From: Saccharomycopsis malanga
Lineage: Eukaryota; Ascomycota; Saccharomycetes; Ascoideales; Saccharomycopsidaceae
Direction of reading: 5' to 3'
Assembly: GCA_004014935.1 (NCBI GenBank)
Contig: CP025323.1
Coordinates: 744,001 to 808,000 of the forward strand
DNA: 64,000 bases
Part shown: piece after piece, positions 10,290 through 18,472 of the stretch
How the letters are laid out: each line of letters begins with the position of its first letter
How positions within the stretch are numbered: position 1 is the first letter of the stretch
The notes under the pieces: generated by a model
What the model was told of the DNA's origin: nothing
Seen by the model: only the letters and a program-made list of their open reading frames with translations
The model's database searches: none
Translations under genes and position numbers: made by a program

Positions 10290-13289
10290 ATGTCAGACGT
10301 TGTACAAAGAGCGGCGTCCAAAAGATGGGCCAGTACGAAGACGAAAAACATTTATGACGATTGGGATGATGAAGAGGAAGATGATGATTACGATTATATT
10401 GAGGAAGAAGATGAACAAGATGAACAAGAAGATGAACAAGAAGAAAAAGAAGAAGACAAAGAAAAAGAAGGTTTTCAAGGCGGCAAAGGTGTACATCAAG
10501 TGGCTTTTGGTAAATCTTCGGCTAGTGAAGAGGGTGTTTTATCAAATCAAGTTGGCGGAACAGCTAAACAGAATGATGATTCAGTTAATATGAAAGAGAG
10601 GTCAATGGTTGACGAAGAATCAAAGTTAACTAAAGAAGAGCCAAAATTAATTAAAGAAGAATCAAAACTAACTAAAGAAGAATTAAAACTAACTAAAGAA
10701 GAACCAAAACTAACTAAAGAAGAATTAGAGTTTAATAGAGAACAACCAAAAAGACTTGTAGAGGAATTACAGGCCAAACAAGAGAAAATTGCTGTAGAAA
10801 CAATGGGACATGTTGCAGAGAAAGAAGAAAAAGCAGTTCCTTCAATGAAAATCCCTGACCAAACAGATCAGGTTATTGTTTCTAAAAAGCCAGAAGAAAC
10901 AGACATTTCCAAATCTGATGTTGATTCTATTGATTCTTACAAACAAAGGTCAGAAAAGGAGCATTTGGAAAGACAACATAATCTCGATATTATGGAAGGA
11001 TTATATAGAAAGATATCAAATCAGCTTTCTTTCAAGGACGAAAGTGATGTTGAGAACGACAGCCAAAGCTGGGAGGAGGCTGTCAGATCCGACACCGCAC
11101 CAAAGGTCCCAGACCATTCTGTTGCTATTAATGTAGCTAGCTCCGAAAGTAGTATAGATAGATCGCAAGCTAGACCTGTTTCTATGAACAACGATCCCGT
11201 GTTGAGAGCGAGCGATACTTCCAGATTAGACAAGGACTTTGAAGATTTGTTTGAGGATTTTGAAAATTTGTCATTCGCTACTCATCCAGGACAGGAGAAA
11301 AACAATGTTTCTTCCAAAGCAGACCAGACTCTTGCGCCAGACACCTTTATGCCCAAAATAGAGCCATTATCTCCTGGAAGATCCAAAGGAAAGGAAACAG
11401 TAAGTGAATATAACGGAACTCTGGACATTTCGGATAATGTGTCCTTGTCAGAAAGCGATGAAGGCCAGGGATTCAGAGCTAGCAAAGGCGCATGGGATGC
11501 TGCCAATAATCGTAGCCGATCAACTGATTTACAATCAACAAATTTACAATCAACAAATTTACAACCAACTGAATTGCAAACCTCTGAGATACCATCCTCC
11601 AAACCACAGCCAAGTGTTGGGTTAGGGCTTGACATGGAACGTGAAAAGCATTCTATTGATACTAAAGACAAATTGTTCAACTCTGGAAAAGCGGTTTCTG
11701 AAACTCAACCAAAGATTAGCCCATCCAATAAAAATTATGACGATGGCTATGATGACGACGATGATGACGACGATGATGATGGAAACAAAGGATTTAAAGC
11801 AAGTCATGGCCTTTGGGCTTCTGAACCTGATTTGGATGCCACTCCAGTATTCAATCTTCCAAAGACTTTGAATCATAAAAAATCTGGCATATTCAGTTCT
11901 CAGAACTCACCTAATGTTGATTCAGATCTTCCAGATGACTCATCAATTGCTGATAGTGAGCAGTTCAACAGACCTGATCATGATGATTCTTACAAGGAAG
12001 AGAAAGTATTTGGAGACAATTTTCCGTCGAACTCGTTTGATAACGAGTCTGTATATACTGACAATCCGTCTGAGTTCCGCACTTCGATTTTCCGTAACGA
12101 TTTTGTGAATCGAAGCCAGCAGCAACACGAAACTTTTGACAGTAACACAGTGTCTAGCTCTGCACTTGCGGCTGCTTCCAAATACCATGAAACTGAACAG
12201 AAGAATGTCACGTCTGCTAAAGATATCTTAGGAGACAATAGTTTTTCTTCCATAGATTCAACAGACAGACAGAAACCAGAAATTTCGCATGATATCTCCT
12301 TTGCCAAGGACTACTTGGGTCTTGCTGAGGACGACAAGAGTGACGAAAGCGACTCTGACGACGACAGAGATGCGTTTAAAGCAAGTGGCGGATTGTGGGC
12401 TTCTCAGGATGACGTTCCAGCAAAGGCATTACCAAAAGCTCCGGAATCCAAGGAACTTGGCTCATCTTTGCAGGCAAAGACAGCTGATTCAAACAAAGCT
12501 CGTAAAGAAGCTACTGAAGGAGAATTCTTGAAAAAAGATCTCCTGAGACAAGAGACTTTATCTTCAGCAGTAAGCGAGACTATTAGTGATGTATCCATCA
12601 CTAATTCTATTGGTGACATAACAAAAGATAAATCCCTAGAAGTTCTTCCATATGCTACTGGTGCTCCAGTTCCAAAACCAAACCAAATTCCAGGAGATAC
12701 AACCCCATTAGCTATCAACACTGCAACCTTTGGAGCCAAAAACACTAGCACTACTAATATCAAGTCAAATGCTCCATCAACCCCACAAGCAGCACCAAGA
12801 AACCCACTTGAAACTCCCAAGAAAACAACAGGAACAAGCCCTACAACAGAATCCCCTGCAGTGCCCCCAAAAGACCCTGCCATGTTTTCTCCAAGAAATT
12901 ACGTTCCAATACAGCACAACATGCAGCAGATATTCAATAATACACCGGAACAAGTACACCTGATTTTGCGCACGGTTAGAAAAGACGAATATCTTCACGA
13001 CTCAGGTCTCCACACTTGGCTAGATGCCACCTTGAAGTCTAGCAATGGAGTCCCAAAGATGCTTGTCACACAGATTGGGCCAAACACCAAAGCTGCATAC
13101 GATGCCGCGGCTGTAAAATCGCAAAGTGGAAACCATAATCCAAATGCTACCACTAGAAGAATGTCATTGAATTCTAAGATCAATATCAGCTCGCACAGGT
13201 TCTTGAAAGGTACAAAGAACGTCAACAAGAATGTCAAGGGTAAGCTCGAGGAAGGTTTTGCCAAAGGTCTTTTCAAGAGAAAAAAGTAA
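10290..13289 (+). CDS. Large acidic, low-complexity protein, possibly Fyv8-like
   Basis: A 999-residue, mostly disordered protein. Visible parts: an acidic N-terminal run rich in D and E (20-65); a heptad-like tandem repeat of the form K-L-T-K-E-E-P/S/L (about 110-150); three copies of a short motif, [GA]-F-[KR]-A-S-x-G-x-W, at residues 394, 501 and 695, each preceded by an acidic cluster; a proline/threonine-rich region (790-870); and a compact C-terminal block (V-H-L-I-L-R-T-V-R-K-D-E-Y-L-H-D-S-G-L-H-T-W-L) ending in basic residues. The C-terminal block recalls S. cerevisiae Fyv8, a poorly known protein linked to K1 killer toxin survival, but I cannot confirm this. Its function should be treated as unknown. 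No intron was seen. Confidence 0.8.
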   Translation: MSDVVQRAASKRWASTKTKNIYDDWDDEEEDDDYDYIEEEDEQDEQEDEQEEKEEDKEKEGFQGGKGVHQVAFGKSSASEEGVLSNQVGGTAKQNDDSVNMKERSMVDEESKLTKEEPKLIKEESKLTKEELKLTKEEPKLTKEELEFNREQPKRLVEELQAKQEKIAVETMGHVAEKEEKAVPSMKIPDQTDQVIVSKKPEETDISKSDVDSIDSYKQRSEKEHLERQHNLDIMEGLYRKISNQLSFKDESDVENDSQSWEEAVRSDTAPKVPDHSVAINVASSESSIDRSQARPVSMNNDPVLRASDTSRLDKDFEDLFEDFENLSFATHPGQEKNNVSSKADQTLAPDTFMPKIEPLSPGRSKGKETVSEYNGTLDISDNVSLSESDEGQGFRASKGAWDAANNRSRSTDLQSTNLQSTNLQPTELQTSEIPSSKPQPSVGLGLDMEREKHSIDTKDKLFNSGKAVSETQPKISPSNKNYDDGYDDDDDDDDDDGNKGFKASHGLWASEPDLDATPVFNLPKTLNHKKSGIFSSQNSPNVDSDLPDDSSIADSEQFNRPDHDDSYKEEKVFGDNFPSNSFDNESVYTDNPSEFRTSIFRNDFVNRSQQQHETFDSNTVSSSALAAASKYHETEQKNVTSAKDILGDNSFSSIDSTDRQKPEISHDISFAKDYLGLAEDDKSDESDSDDDRDAFKASGGLWASQDDVPAKALPKAPESKELGSSLQAKTADSNKARKEATEGEFLKKDLLRQETLSSAVSETISDVSITNSIGDITKDKSLEVLPYATGAPVPKPNQIPGDTTPLAINTATFGAKNTSTTNIKSNAPSTPQAAPRNPLETPKKTTGTSPTTESPAVPPKDPAMFSPRNYVPIQHNMQQIFNNTPEQVHLILRTVRKDEYLHDSGLHTWLDATLKSSNGVPKMLVTQIGPNTKAAYDAAAVKSQSGNHNPNATTRRMSLNSKINISSHRFLKGTKNVNKNVKGKLEEGFAKGLFKRKK
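10610..10740 (+). repeat. In-frame tandem repeat coding for KLTKEE-type units
   Basis: About six imperfect copies of an 18-24 bp unit (AAACTAACTAAAGAAGAA type) encode repeated lysine-leucine-threonine-lysine-glutamate units in the N-terminal third of the acidic protein. Copy number is likely to vary between strains. Confidence 0.7.
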
Positions 13290-14146
13290 CATTAGAAGCT
13301 AGATTTGTTTTGTTTTACACGCTTGTTTGTATATTTAGTTAATTTGCCTCTTTTTTATATGCTAGAGATAAACTTATTGTATGTTTAACCCGCAAAGGAT
13401 TTATATTTGTTGATAAACCTTGTAGTAGCTCGTTATCCTCTGCATAAACTATTAATACCAAAAACAGGTGTGTAGAGTTAGGTTTTCAATGAGCATAGGT
13501 TTGTATATTTGTAGCCAATCGGTGAGAGTATATGGTATTTAACTGAAACTACTTTTAATGGCTGTAATAAGTCTTTGAAAAAAACAGAACATTATACTGC
13601 TCTTGGATCAATAATAATAAATATCAGTTCCATACGCGTTATGTCTATAGGGACTTGGTAAAAACCTAGTGGGAAAACCCCGTTCATGTCCTGTTAACCT
13701 TAATCGACTCACCCAATTGGTTGGAAAGCACTTGATCTTGGTCTAGGTTGTGTTTCGCACTTGCCTGTGAAATCACGCTCAGCATCGTAAAGGTAGCGAG
13801 TAAAGTGTTCGTAGCCAAATTCAAACCTTTGAGCCTGTCAGATCTTTCTTCTCTTTTCCGAGAGTACTAGCAGCTAAACTATCCTGCTCAATGACAAACA
13901 GAGCATTATAGTTTGATCAAAATGCTAAGTTTCACAATATATCTAGTGAAAGATAGTGCTTATTTCATTAATATGCTATAAATTTCAACAATTAATACGC
14001 AGACTGTTTAAAAAATTTATACCAATACATTTCTTTGACAAATTACATACATACTTTGAGAAAAGTTTCCTCCTGACATTTATTCTTTTAGTGTGATAAA
14101 TATCTACCGGCTTATATCTGCCAATTTACCTCTTTAAAAGTGAATA
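13290..14146. other. Intergenic region between convergent genes around SINE-like copy 2
   Basis: Besides the SINE-like copy, this stretch holds only AT-rich 3' flanking sequence of the acidic-protein gene and of the HAD gene. I saw no further gene or structured RNA. Confidence 0.5.
13582..13910 (-). mobile_element. SINE-like element copy 2, near full length, with 15-bp target-site duplication
   Basis: Read on the minus strand, this copy has an A-box-like start (TAGTTTAGCTGC), a degenerate B box (GGTTTGAATTT), and the whole shared body (ACGATGCTGAGCGTG, ACAGGCAAGTGC, CTAGACCAAGATC, ACCAATTGGGTGAG, AACAGGACAT, TACCAAGTCCC, TAGACATAACGCG). It ends in TTATTATTATT. The element (13597-13895) is bracketed by AAACAGAACATTATA (13582-13596) and AAACAGAGCATTATA (13896-13910), 14 of 15 identical. 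That is the best duplication in the window. About 14 bp of other sequence (GATCCAAGAGCAG) lies between the tail and the duplication. The copy sits between two convergent genes. Confidence 0.8.
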
Positions 14147-15049
14147 CTACATTTCAAGTAACAGTACAATCTCTCTGAAATCCTTGACAAGATACAATAT
14201 TTTTTCCTCACCTTGCTGTACATTCAATAACAGCAGAATGCTGAAATCATGCAGTTGTTGAGCTACATTCTCTAAAAACATGCGAATACTAGGGCCCTTA
14301 TCAACAAAAATGCTTAAGTTACACTGCAATGCTGCAAGAAAGTCACTTCTACTGTCACCAACATACAATGTTTTTTTATCTTTATTCACACCATGCTTTG
14401 CTAACAATTTTTCTAGGAACAGTACCTTGTCATAGCCGGTCCTGATGTTATTATTATTGAAAGCTACTTTGCCTGTGCAAATACCCTTGCTGTCAAACTC
14501 AAACTCATTGGCATAGACATATACATCATCGATATTCAAGGAACATCCGCATTGCGAGCTCAATACTTCAGATATCAATGTAGAAGACCAGTTGACACTA
14601 AGTATGAAAACTGGCACTTTTGCATAGATACATAAGGCTAAAAATTCCTTAAGTCGTGGGCGTACTTCAACGTTTTTAGCAACAGCCTTGAAATCATCTT
14701 TTGACAAAGACTTGAAAAGTCCTGTGCGACCGATTTCACTGACAGATGACAACTCTACGTCTTTTAAGTTTTTCTGAAACCATGTCTCTTTCTCCACAAG
14801 CGTATTTAAAGAGATTTTTTTCTGTGGGACATTATTTAAATAGTCATTTGTTCCCATATAGGGCTTGAGACGCTCCATATATATGTTCACATAGTGTGAG
14901 AACGGAGGGTTGAACCCTGGCTTTCTTTCATATGCTTTTTTGGCAAGGAACTGGATCGTATCCTTGGTGGTGATAGTCTCATCAAAATCAAGCACCACTG
15001 CCCCTATCTGGTTTATCAATCTAGTTGTTTTGCCCATACAATGCCCCAT
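14147..15049 (-). CDS. HAD-superfamily phosphatase-like protein (Cto1-like)
   Basis: A 300-residue protein with the haloacid dehalogenase signature: D-F-D-E-T-I-T (Asp21 as presumed nucleophile, Asp23 as acid/base), a serine in I-L-S-V-N-W (motif II), a lysine in the R-T-G-Y-D-K segment (motif III), and G-D-S-R-S-D (motif IV, near 230) for magnesium. The pattern D-F-D-x-T-I-T-x-x-D-T-I is shared with small phosphoserine-phosphatase-like enzymes and with the yeast protein called Cto1. The substrate cannot be deduced. All four motifs are intact, so I expect an active enzyme. An in-frame second ATG lies four codons after the first. Confidence 0.75.
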   Translation of the reverse strand: MGHCMGKTTRLINQIGAVVLDFDETITTKDTIQFLAKKAYERKPGFNPPFSHYVNIYMERLKPYMGTNDYLNNVPQKKISLNTLVEKETWFQKNLKDVELSSVSEIGRTGLFKSLSKDDFKAVAKNVEVRPRLKEFLALCIYAKVPVFILSVNWSSTLISEVLSSQCGCSLNIDDVYVYANEFEFDSKGICTGKVAFNNNNIRTGYDKVLFLEKLLAKHGVNKDKKTLYVGDSRSDFLAALQCNLSIFVDKGPSIRMFLENVAQQLHDFSILLLLNVQQGEEKILYLVKDFREIVLLLEM

Positions 15050-15600
15050 AATGCGCGGTTAGCGTTTGAAAGACGAGATTTTCAGATTTGCATGTGCTAT
15101 AATCTGAATGGTACTTGATAGACGTAGTCATGTGACTTGAATAATGATACTAATGATAAAGGAGCAGCTAGAGTATATATAAGGTGTATTAGAATGAAGG
15201 AGACAGGGCTGAAAAGACGTAGCGAGAAAAATGTATGGTGAAATATGCATGAACAAAAATTATTTGGCATTACATCATTTGTTTTAGTGTAGATTATATT
15301 ACAATTGCTACTTATCCCTAAAACAATACAGACACTGGCTATTTCCAGAAATTCACTACAATATCTTGTCATCTAATGATGTATTGACTTTAAACAGCGT
15401 CATCATTTCCATATGATAACATGCAGATTTGACATACCACTCACACGGTACCCAGCCATGCATGACAGCACGCACGTGCGTTTTCGAGAGGCAAATCTGG
15501 CGATGAGCATTGTCTATATATAAATATATATAGGAGAGATAAACTCTGGGGAACGATATGCTGTTTAATTTTACAAGATACAAAGCTCATTAGTAGATTC
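15050..15600. promoter_or_regulatory. Divergent promoter region of the HAD gene and ATG7
   Basis: 551 bp upstream of both genes. Features seen are CATGTGAC near 15130, GCACGCACGTGCG near 15470 (an ACGTG core in a partly palindromic setting) and a TATATA-rich stretch at about 15512-15532, 70-90 bp upstream of ATG7, which may act as its TATA element. Confidence 0.4.
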
Positions 15601-17646
15601 ATGATGGGAGAGCGGCTTAAATATGTTCCCTTTCACTCATTTGTTGACTCAGGGTTTTTTCAGCAATTGTCGGAGCTCAAGCTTAATAAATTCAAGTTAG
15701 ACGTTTCAAGCCAGCAAATCTATGGATACTACAATATCAAGAATTATTCACAAAACCAGTCACCAACTGCAAATTTGTCCTCTGAAAGTTTTGGTGACAG
15801 TGTAGAAGAAATTAGCAGGACATTACCTTCAAACTCAGCTCTCTATACTACAGGATACATTACGAATCTCAATACCAAAGAACAGTTCCAAAGCCTAGAT
15901 AAGAACCAGTTTTTGAATGAATCTGGAAGTAACTTGTATGAGGCATTCAAGTCCAACGAGGTGTTAGAGAATCCTTCTCTTTTAGCTACTTTCAGTCTTC
16001 TCTCCTTTTCTGATTTGAAAAAGTTCAAGTTTTATTATTGGTTTTCGTTCCCATCTTTATATACCGAATGGTTAGTTAATAGCCGTAAAAAGATTACAGA
16101 TTCTGCAGAACATTCGGAAATTGATAAAAATATCCAGAATTGGCTCGATAACCAAAACATCTCCGCTAAAAAGAAGAGCTTTTTTCTCTTAGACTCTTAC
16201 AATAACCCTCTTCCATTGGATGAGATGGTTATAGAGGACAAACGTAATGATTCCATTCGCGTAGGCATCATTGATGCTGCGACATATGAAACAACACCTT
16301 CGTGGTATCTAAGAAACTTTTTGACCCTCCTTTTGTTTTACGGCTATAAATCTAATATTGAGGTTTTAGTATATAGATTCAATGGCACCTCTTTCTGGCT
16401 CACTGTTTCAGCGTCGGAACAGTCATTAGCTCTAGGAATCAAACACACTGCTCCAAAAGTTACTGGATGGGAAAAAAACAGTGCTGGTGCTTTACAGCCA
16501 AAGTTTGCTGACTTGCTGTCTTTGCTTTCTCCTGTTTCTCTTGCGGAACAGGCCGTAGACTTGAATTTAAAGCTCATGAAATGGAGAATTATTCCCCAGA
16601 TCCAATTAGACACCATTAAGGATGCAAAATGTTTGTTGTTAGGAGCTGGAACTTTAGGATCCTATGTGGCCAGAGCGCTTCTTGGCTGGGGAGTTCGAAA
16701 CATCACTTTTGTAGATAATGGTCGTGTGTCGTTCAGTAACCCAGTAAGGCAATCCTTGTATACCTATGAAGATTGTCTCGATGGAGGTGCACCAAAAGCG
16801 GAAGCGGCAGCAGAAGCATTGGCAAAAATTTTTCCTAAAATCAATGCTAAAGGCTATAATTTAGAAATCCCAATGATAGGCCATCCGGTAAAGGATCCTG
16901 TTGATGAGGAGAAGAACTTTAGGTTGTTGGAAAAACTTATCGAGGAACATGATGTCATATATTTGTTGATGGACTCTCGAGAAACAAGATGGTTACCAAC
17001 AGTTTTGGCGAATGTCAAAGGCAAAACCGTATTGAACGCTGCCTTGGGATTTGATAGTTTTCTTGTGATGCGTCATGGTTGTTTGTCAAGCGAAATCACA
17101 TTAGAGCAAGACAATTTTGAACAAGTTCCAGACCAACGGTTAGGATGCTACTTTTGCAATGATGTTTATGCCCCTTCAGACAGTCTAACAGACAGAACTT
17201 TAGATCAGATGTGCACAGTCACACGGCCAGGAGTAGCGCTTTTGGCATCGTCTCTTGCGGTGGAATTGATGGTATCTATTCTACAGCACCCTAAAAAGCA
17301 GTTTGCGCCAGCAACACCGCCAGCAGGTAGCAAAGAGGAAAACAAAACCGATCTGAACACTATATTGGGAGAATTACCACACCAGATTCGTGGATTTTTG
17401 CACAATTTTAGCAACATCAAATTACAAGCGCCAAATTACAAGTACTGCTCGGCATGCTCCTTGCCCGTTTTGGCAGAATTCAAAGCACATGGCTGGCAGT
17501 TTGTCGAAAATGCTCTTAATGACAATAAATACGTAGAAAAATTGAGTGGTTTAACCAAAGTTCAGGAGGATGCAGAGAAAGCGGCGTTAGCTTTCGAGGT
17601 TAATGATGACATATCTGATGCTGGGTCGCTTGATGAGTGGTTGTAA
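15601..17646 (+). CDS. ATG7: Atg7, E1-like activating enzyme of autophagy
   Basis: A 681-residue E1-like enzyme that activates the ubiquitin-like proteins Atg8 and Atg12 with ATP and passes them to Atg3 and Atg10. The N-terminal domain opens with V-P-F-H-S-F-V-D-S-G-F-F-Q-Q-L, typical of Atg7. The adenylation domain starts near 347 with the nucleotide-binding G-A-G-T-L-G-S-Y-V-A-R, followed by V-D-N-G-R-V-S-F-S-N-P-V-R-Q-S-L. The catalytic cysteine is Cys538 in C-T-V-T-R-P-G. Zinc-type cysteines are present in G-C-Y-F-C-N-D and K-Y-C-S-A-C. The acidic C-terminal tail is consistent with Atg8 binding. The length is somewhat above the 630 residues of the S. cerevisiae protein. Confidence 0.95.
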   Translation: MMGERLKYVPFHSFVDSGFFQQLSELKLNKFKLDVSSQQIYGYYNIKNYSQNQSPTANLSSESFGDSVEEISRTLPSNSALYTTGYITNLNTKEQFQSLDKNQFLNESGSNLYEAFKSNEVLENPSLLATFSLLSFSDLKKFKFYYWFSFPSLYTEWLVNSRKKITDSAEHSEIDKNIQNWLDNQNISAKKKSFFLLDSYNNPLPLDEMVIEDKRNDSIRVGIIDAATYETTPSWYLRNFLTLLLFYGYKSNIEVLVYRFNGTSFWLTVSASEQSLALGIKHTAPKVTGWEKNSAGALQPKFADLLSLLSPVSLAEQAVDLNLKLMKWRIIPQIQLDTIKDAKCLLLGAGTLGSYVARALLGWGVRNITFVDNGRVSFSNPVRQSLYTYEDCLDGGAPKAEAAAEALAKIFPKINAKGYNLEIPMIGHPVKDPVDEEKNFRLLEKLIEEHDVIYLLMDSRETRWLPTVLANVKGKTVLNAALGFDSFLVMRHGCLSSEITLEQDNFEQVPDQRLGCYFCNDVYAPSDSLTDRTLDQMCTVTRPGVALLASSLAVELMVSILQHPKKQFAPATPPAGSKEENKTDLNTILGELPHQIRGFLHNFSNIKLQAPNYKYCSACSLPVLAEFKAHGWQFVENALNDNKYVEKLSGLTKVQEDAEKAALAFEVNDDISDAGSLDEWL

Positions 17647-18472
17647 GGCTCTGAGTTATAAGTACATAGAGCATGAAATAGTTGATTGTTGATGTTACAA
17701 TGTAGTTTTAATGTACAAGGCATGCTGTTACTATGAAATAGCTAATCGTGCTGATAGTATAACGTAGTTCTGGTTGATACAGATAGCCTACATTCTGATA
17801 GTATGATGTAGTAATAATGCTTAAAATACTCAACACAAGCCTGTAATTTTATCATGGTAAAATTCTACACGGCGCTTGTGCTTTATTGGAAATGGTCTTC
17901 TGGTAATATATATTTCTGTAATGATGCAATTACGAGCTCGTAATTATGTCATTACTAATAAGAAAGATGGCGTATTTCTTTGTAATAGTCTTACTCCATG
18001 TGTTCAGACATGTTGTATTGTCTTTTTCTTTTATATATTTACCATATAATGTCTATATATTTCAGATATTCGCTGCCTCGTGCAACTTACTGATTAGCGC
18101 ATTGCCGTCATCATCGCATTATATAGCATGTGGAGCCTTTGAGAGATAATCTCTGAGCACGTTTCATTAAGAGCTACAAGCTACTAAGCAAAAACGCCAT
18201 ACTATTCTTTTACAAAATATATGACAAAAACGCATGCAGAACATAAGGTATGGTGAATGACTGTCAATGAAACATGGCCTATATAATATGTCATATCAAA
18301 ATAATTGGCCCCTCGGTATATAATAAGCAAAATTTGTTAGGTTTTAAATTTTTTATGAAAGTTAGTATTTGACTCTTTTGCTTCTTAATTCTAAAGTTAT
18401 TATCCTACATCCAAAGAACAGAAATCTAAAGTTTGGTTTTGATCTGCTAACTGCTGATACGTTCACTAACGA
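17647..18472. other. Intergenic region with a degenerate tandem repeat
   Basis: 826 bp between ATG7 and the orphan membrane-protein gene. From about 17676 to 17822 there are three diverged units sharing TGAAATAG or TGATAG followed some 25-30 bp later by a TGTAGTT/CGTAGTT/TGTAGTA core, with a period near 60 bp. The sequence GAGCTC with nearby AATTAC (17931-17944) forms a palindrome, AATTACGAGCTCGTAATT. No gene was recognised. Confidence 0.5.

Noticed and set aside
10610-10740. Regular repeats suggestive of a CRISPR array
   Set aside because: They are in-frame coding repeats without unique spacers, in a eukaryote.
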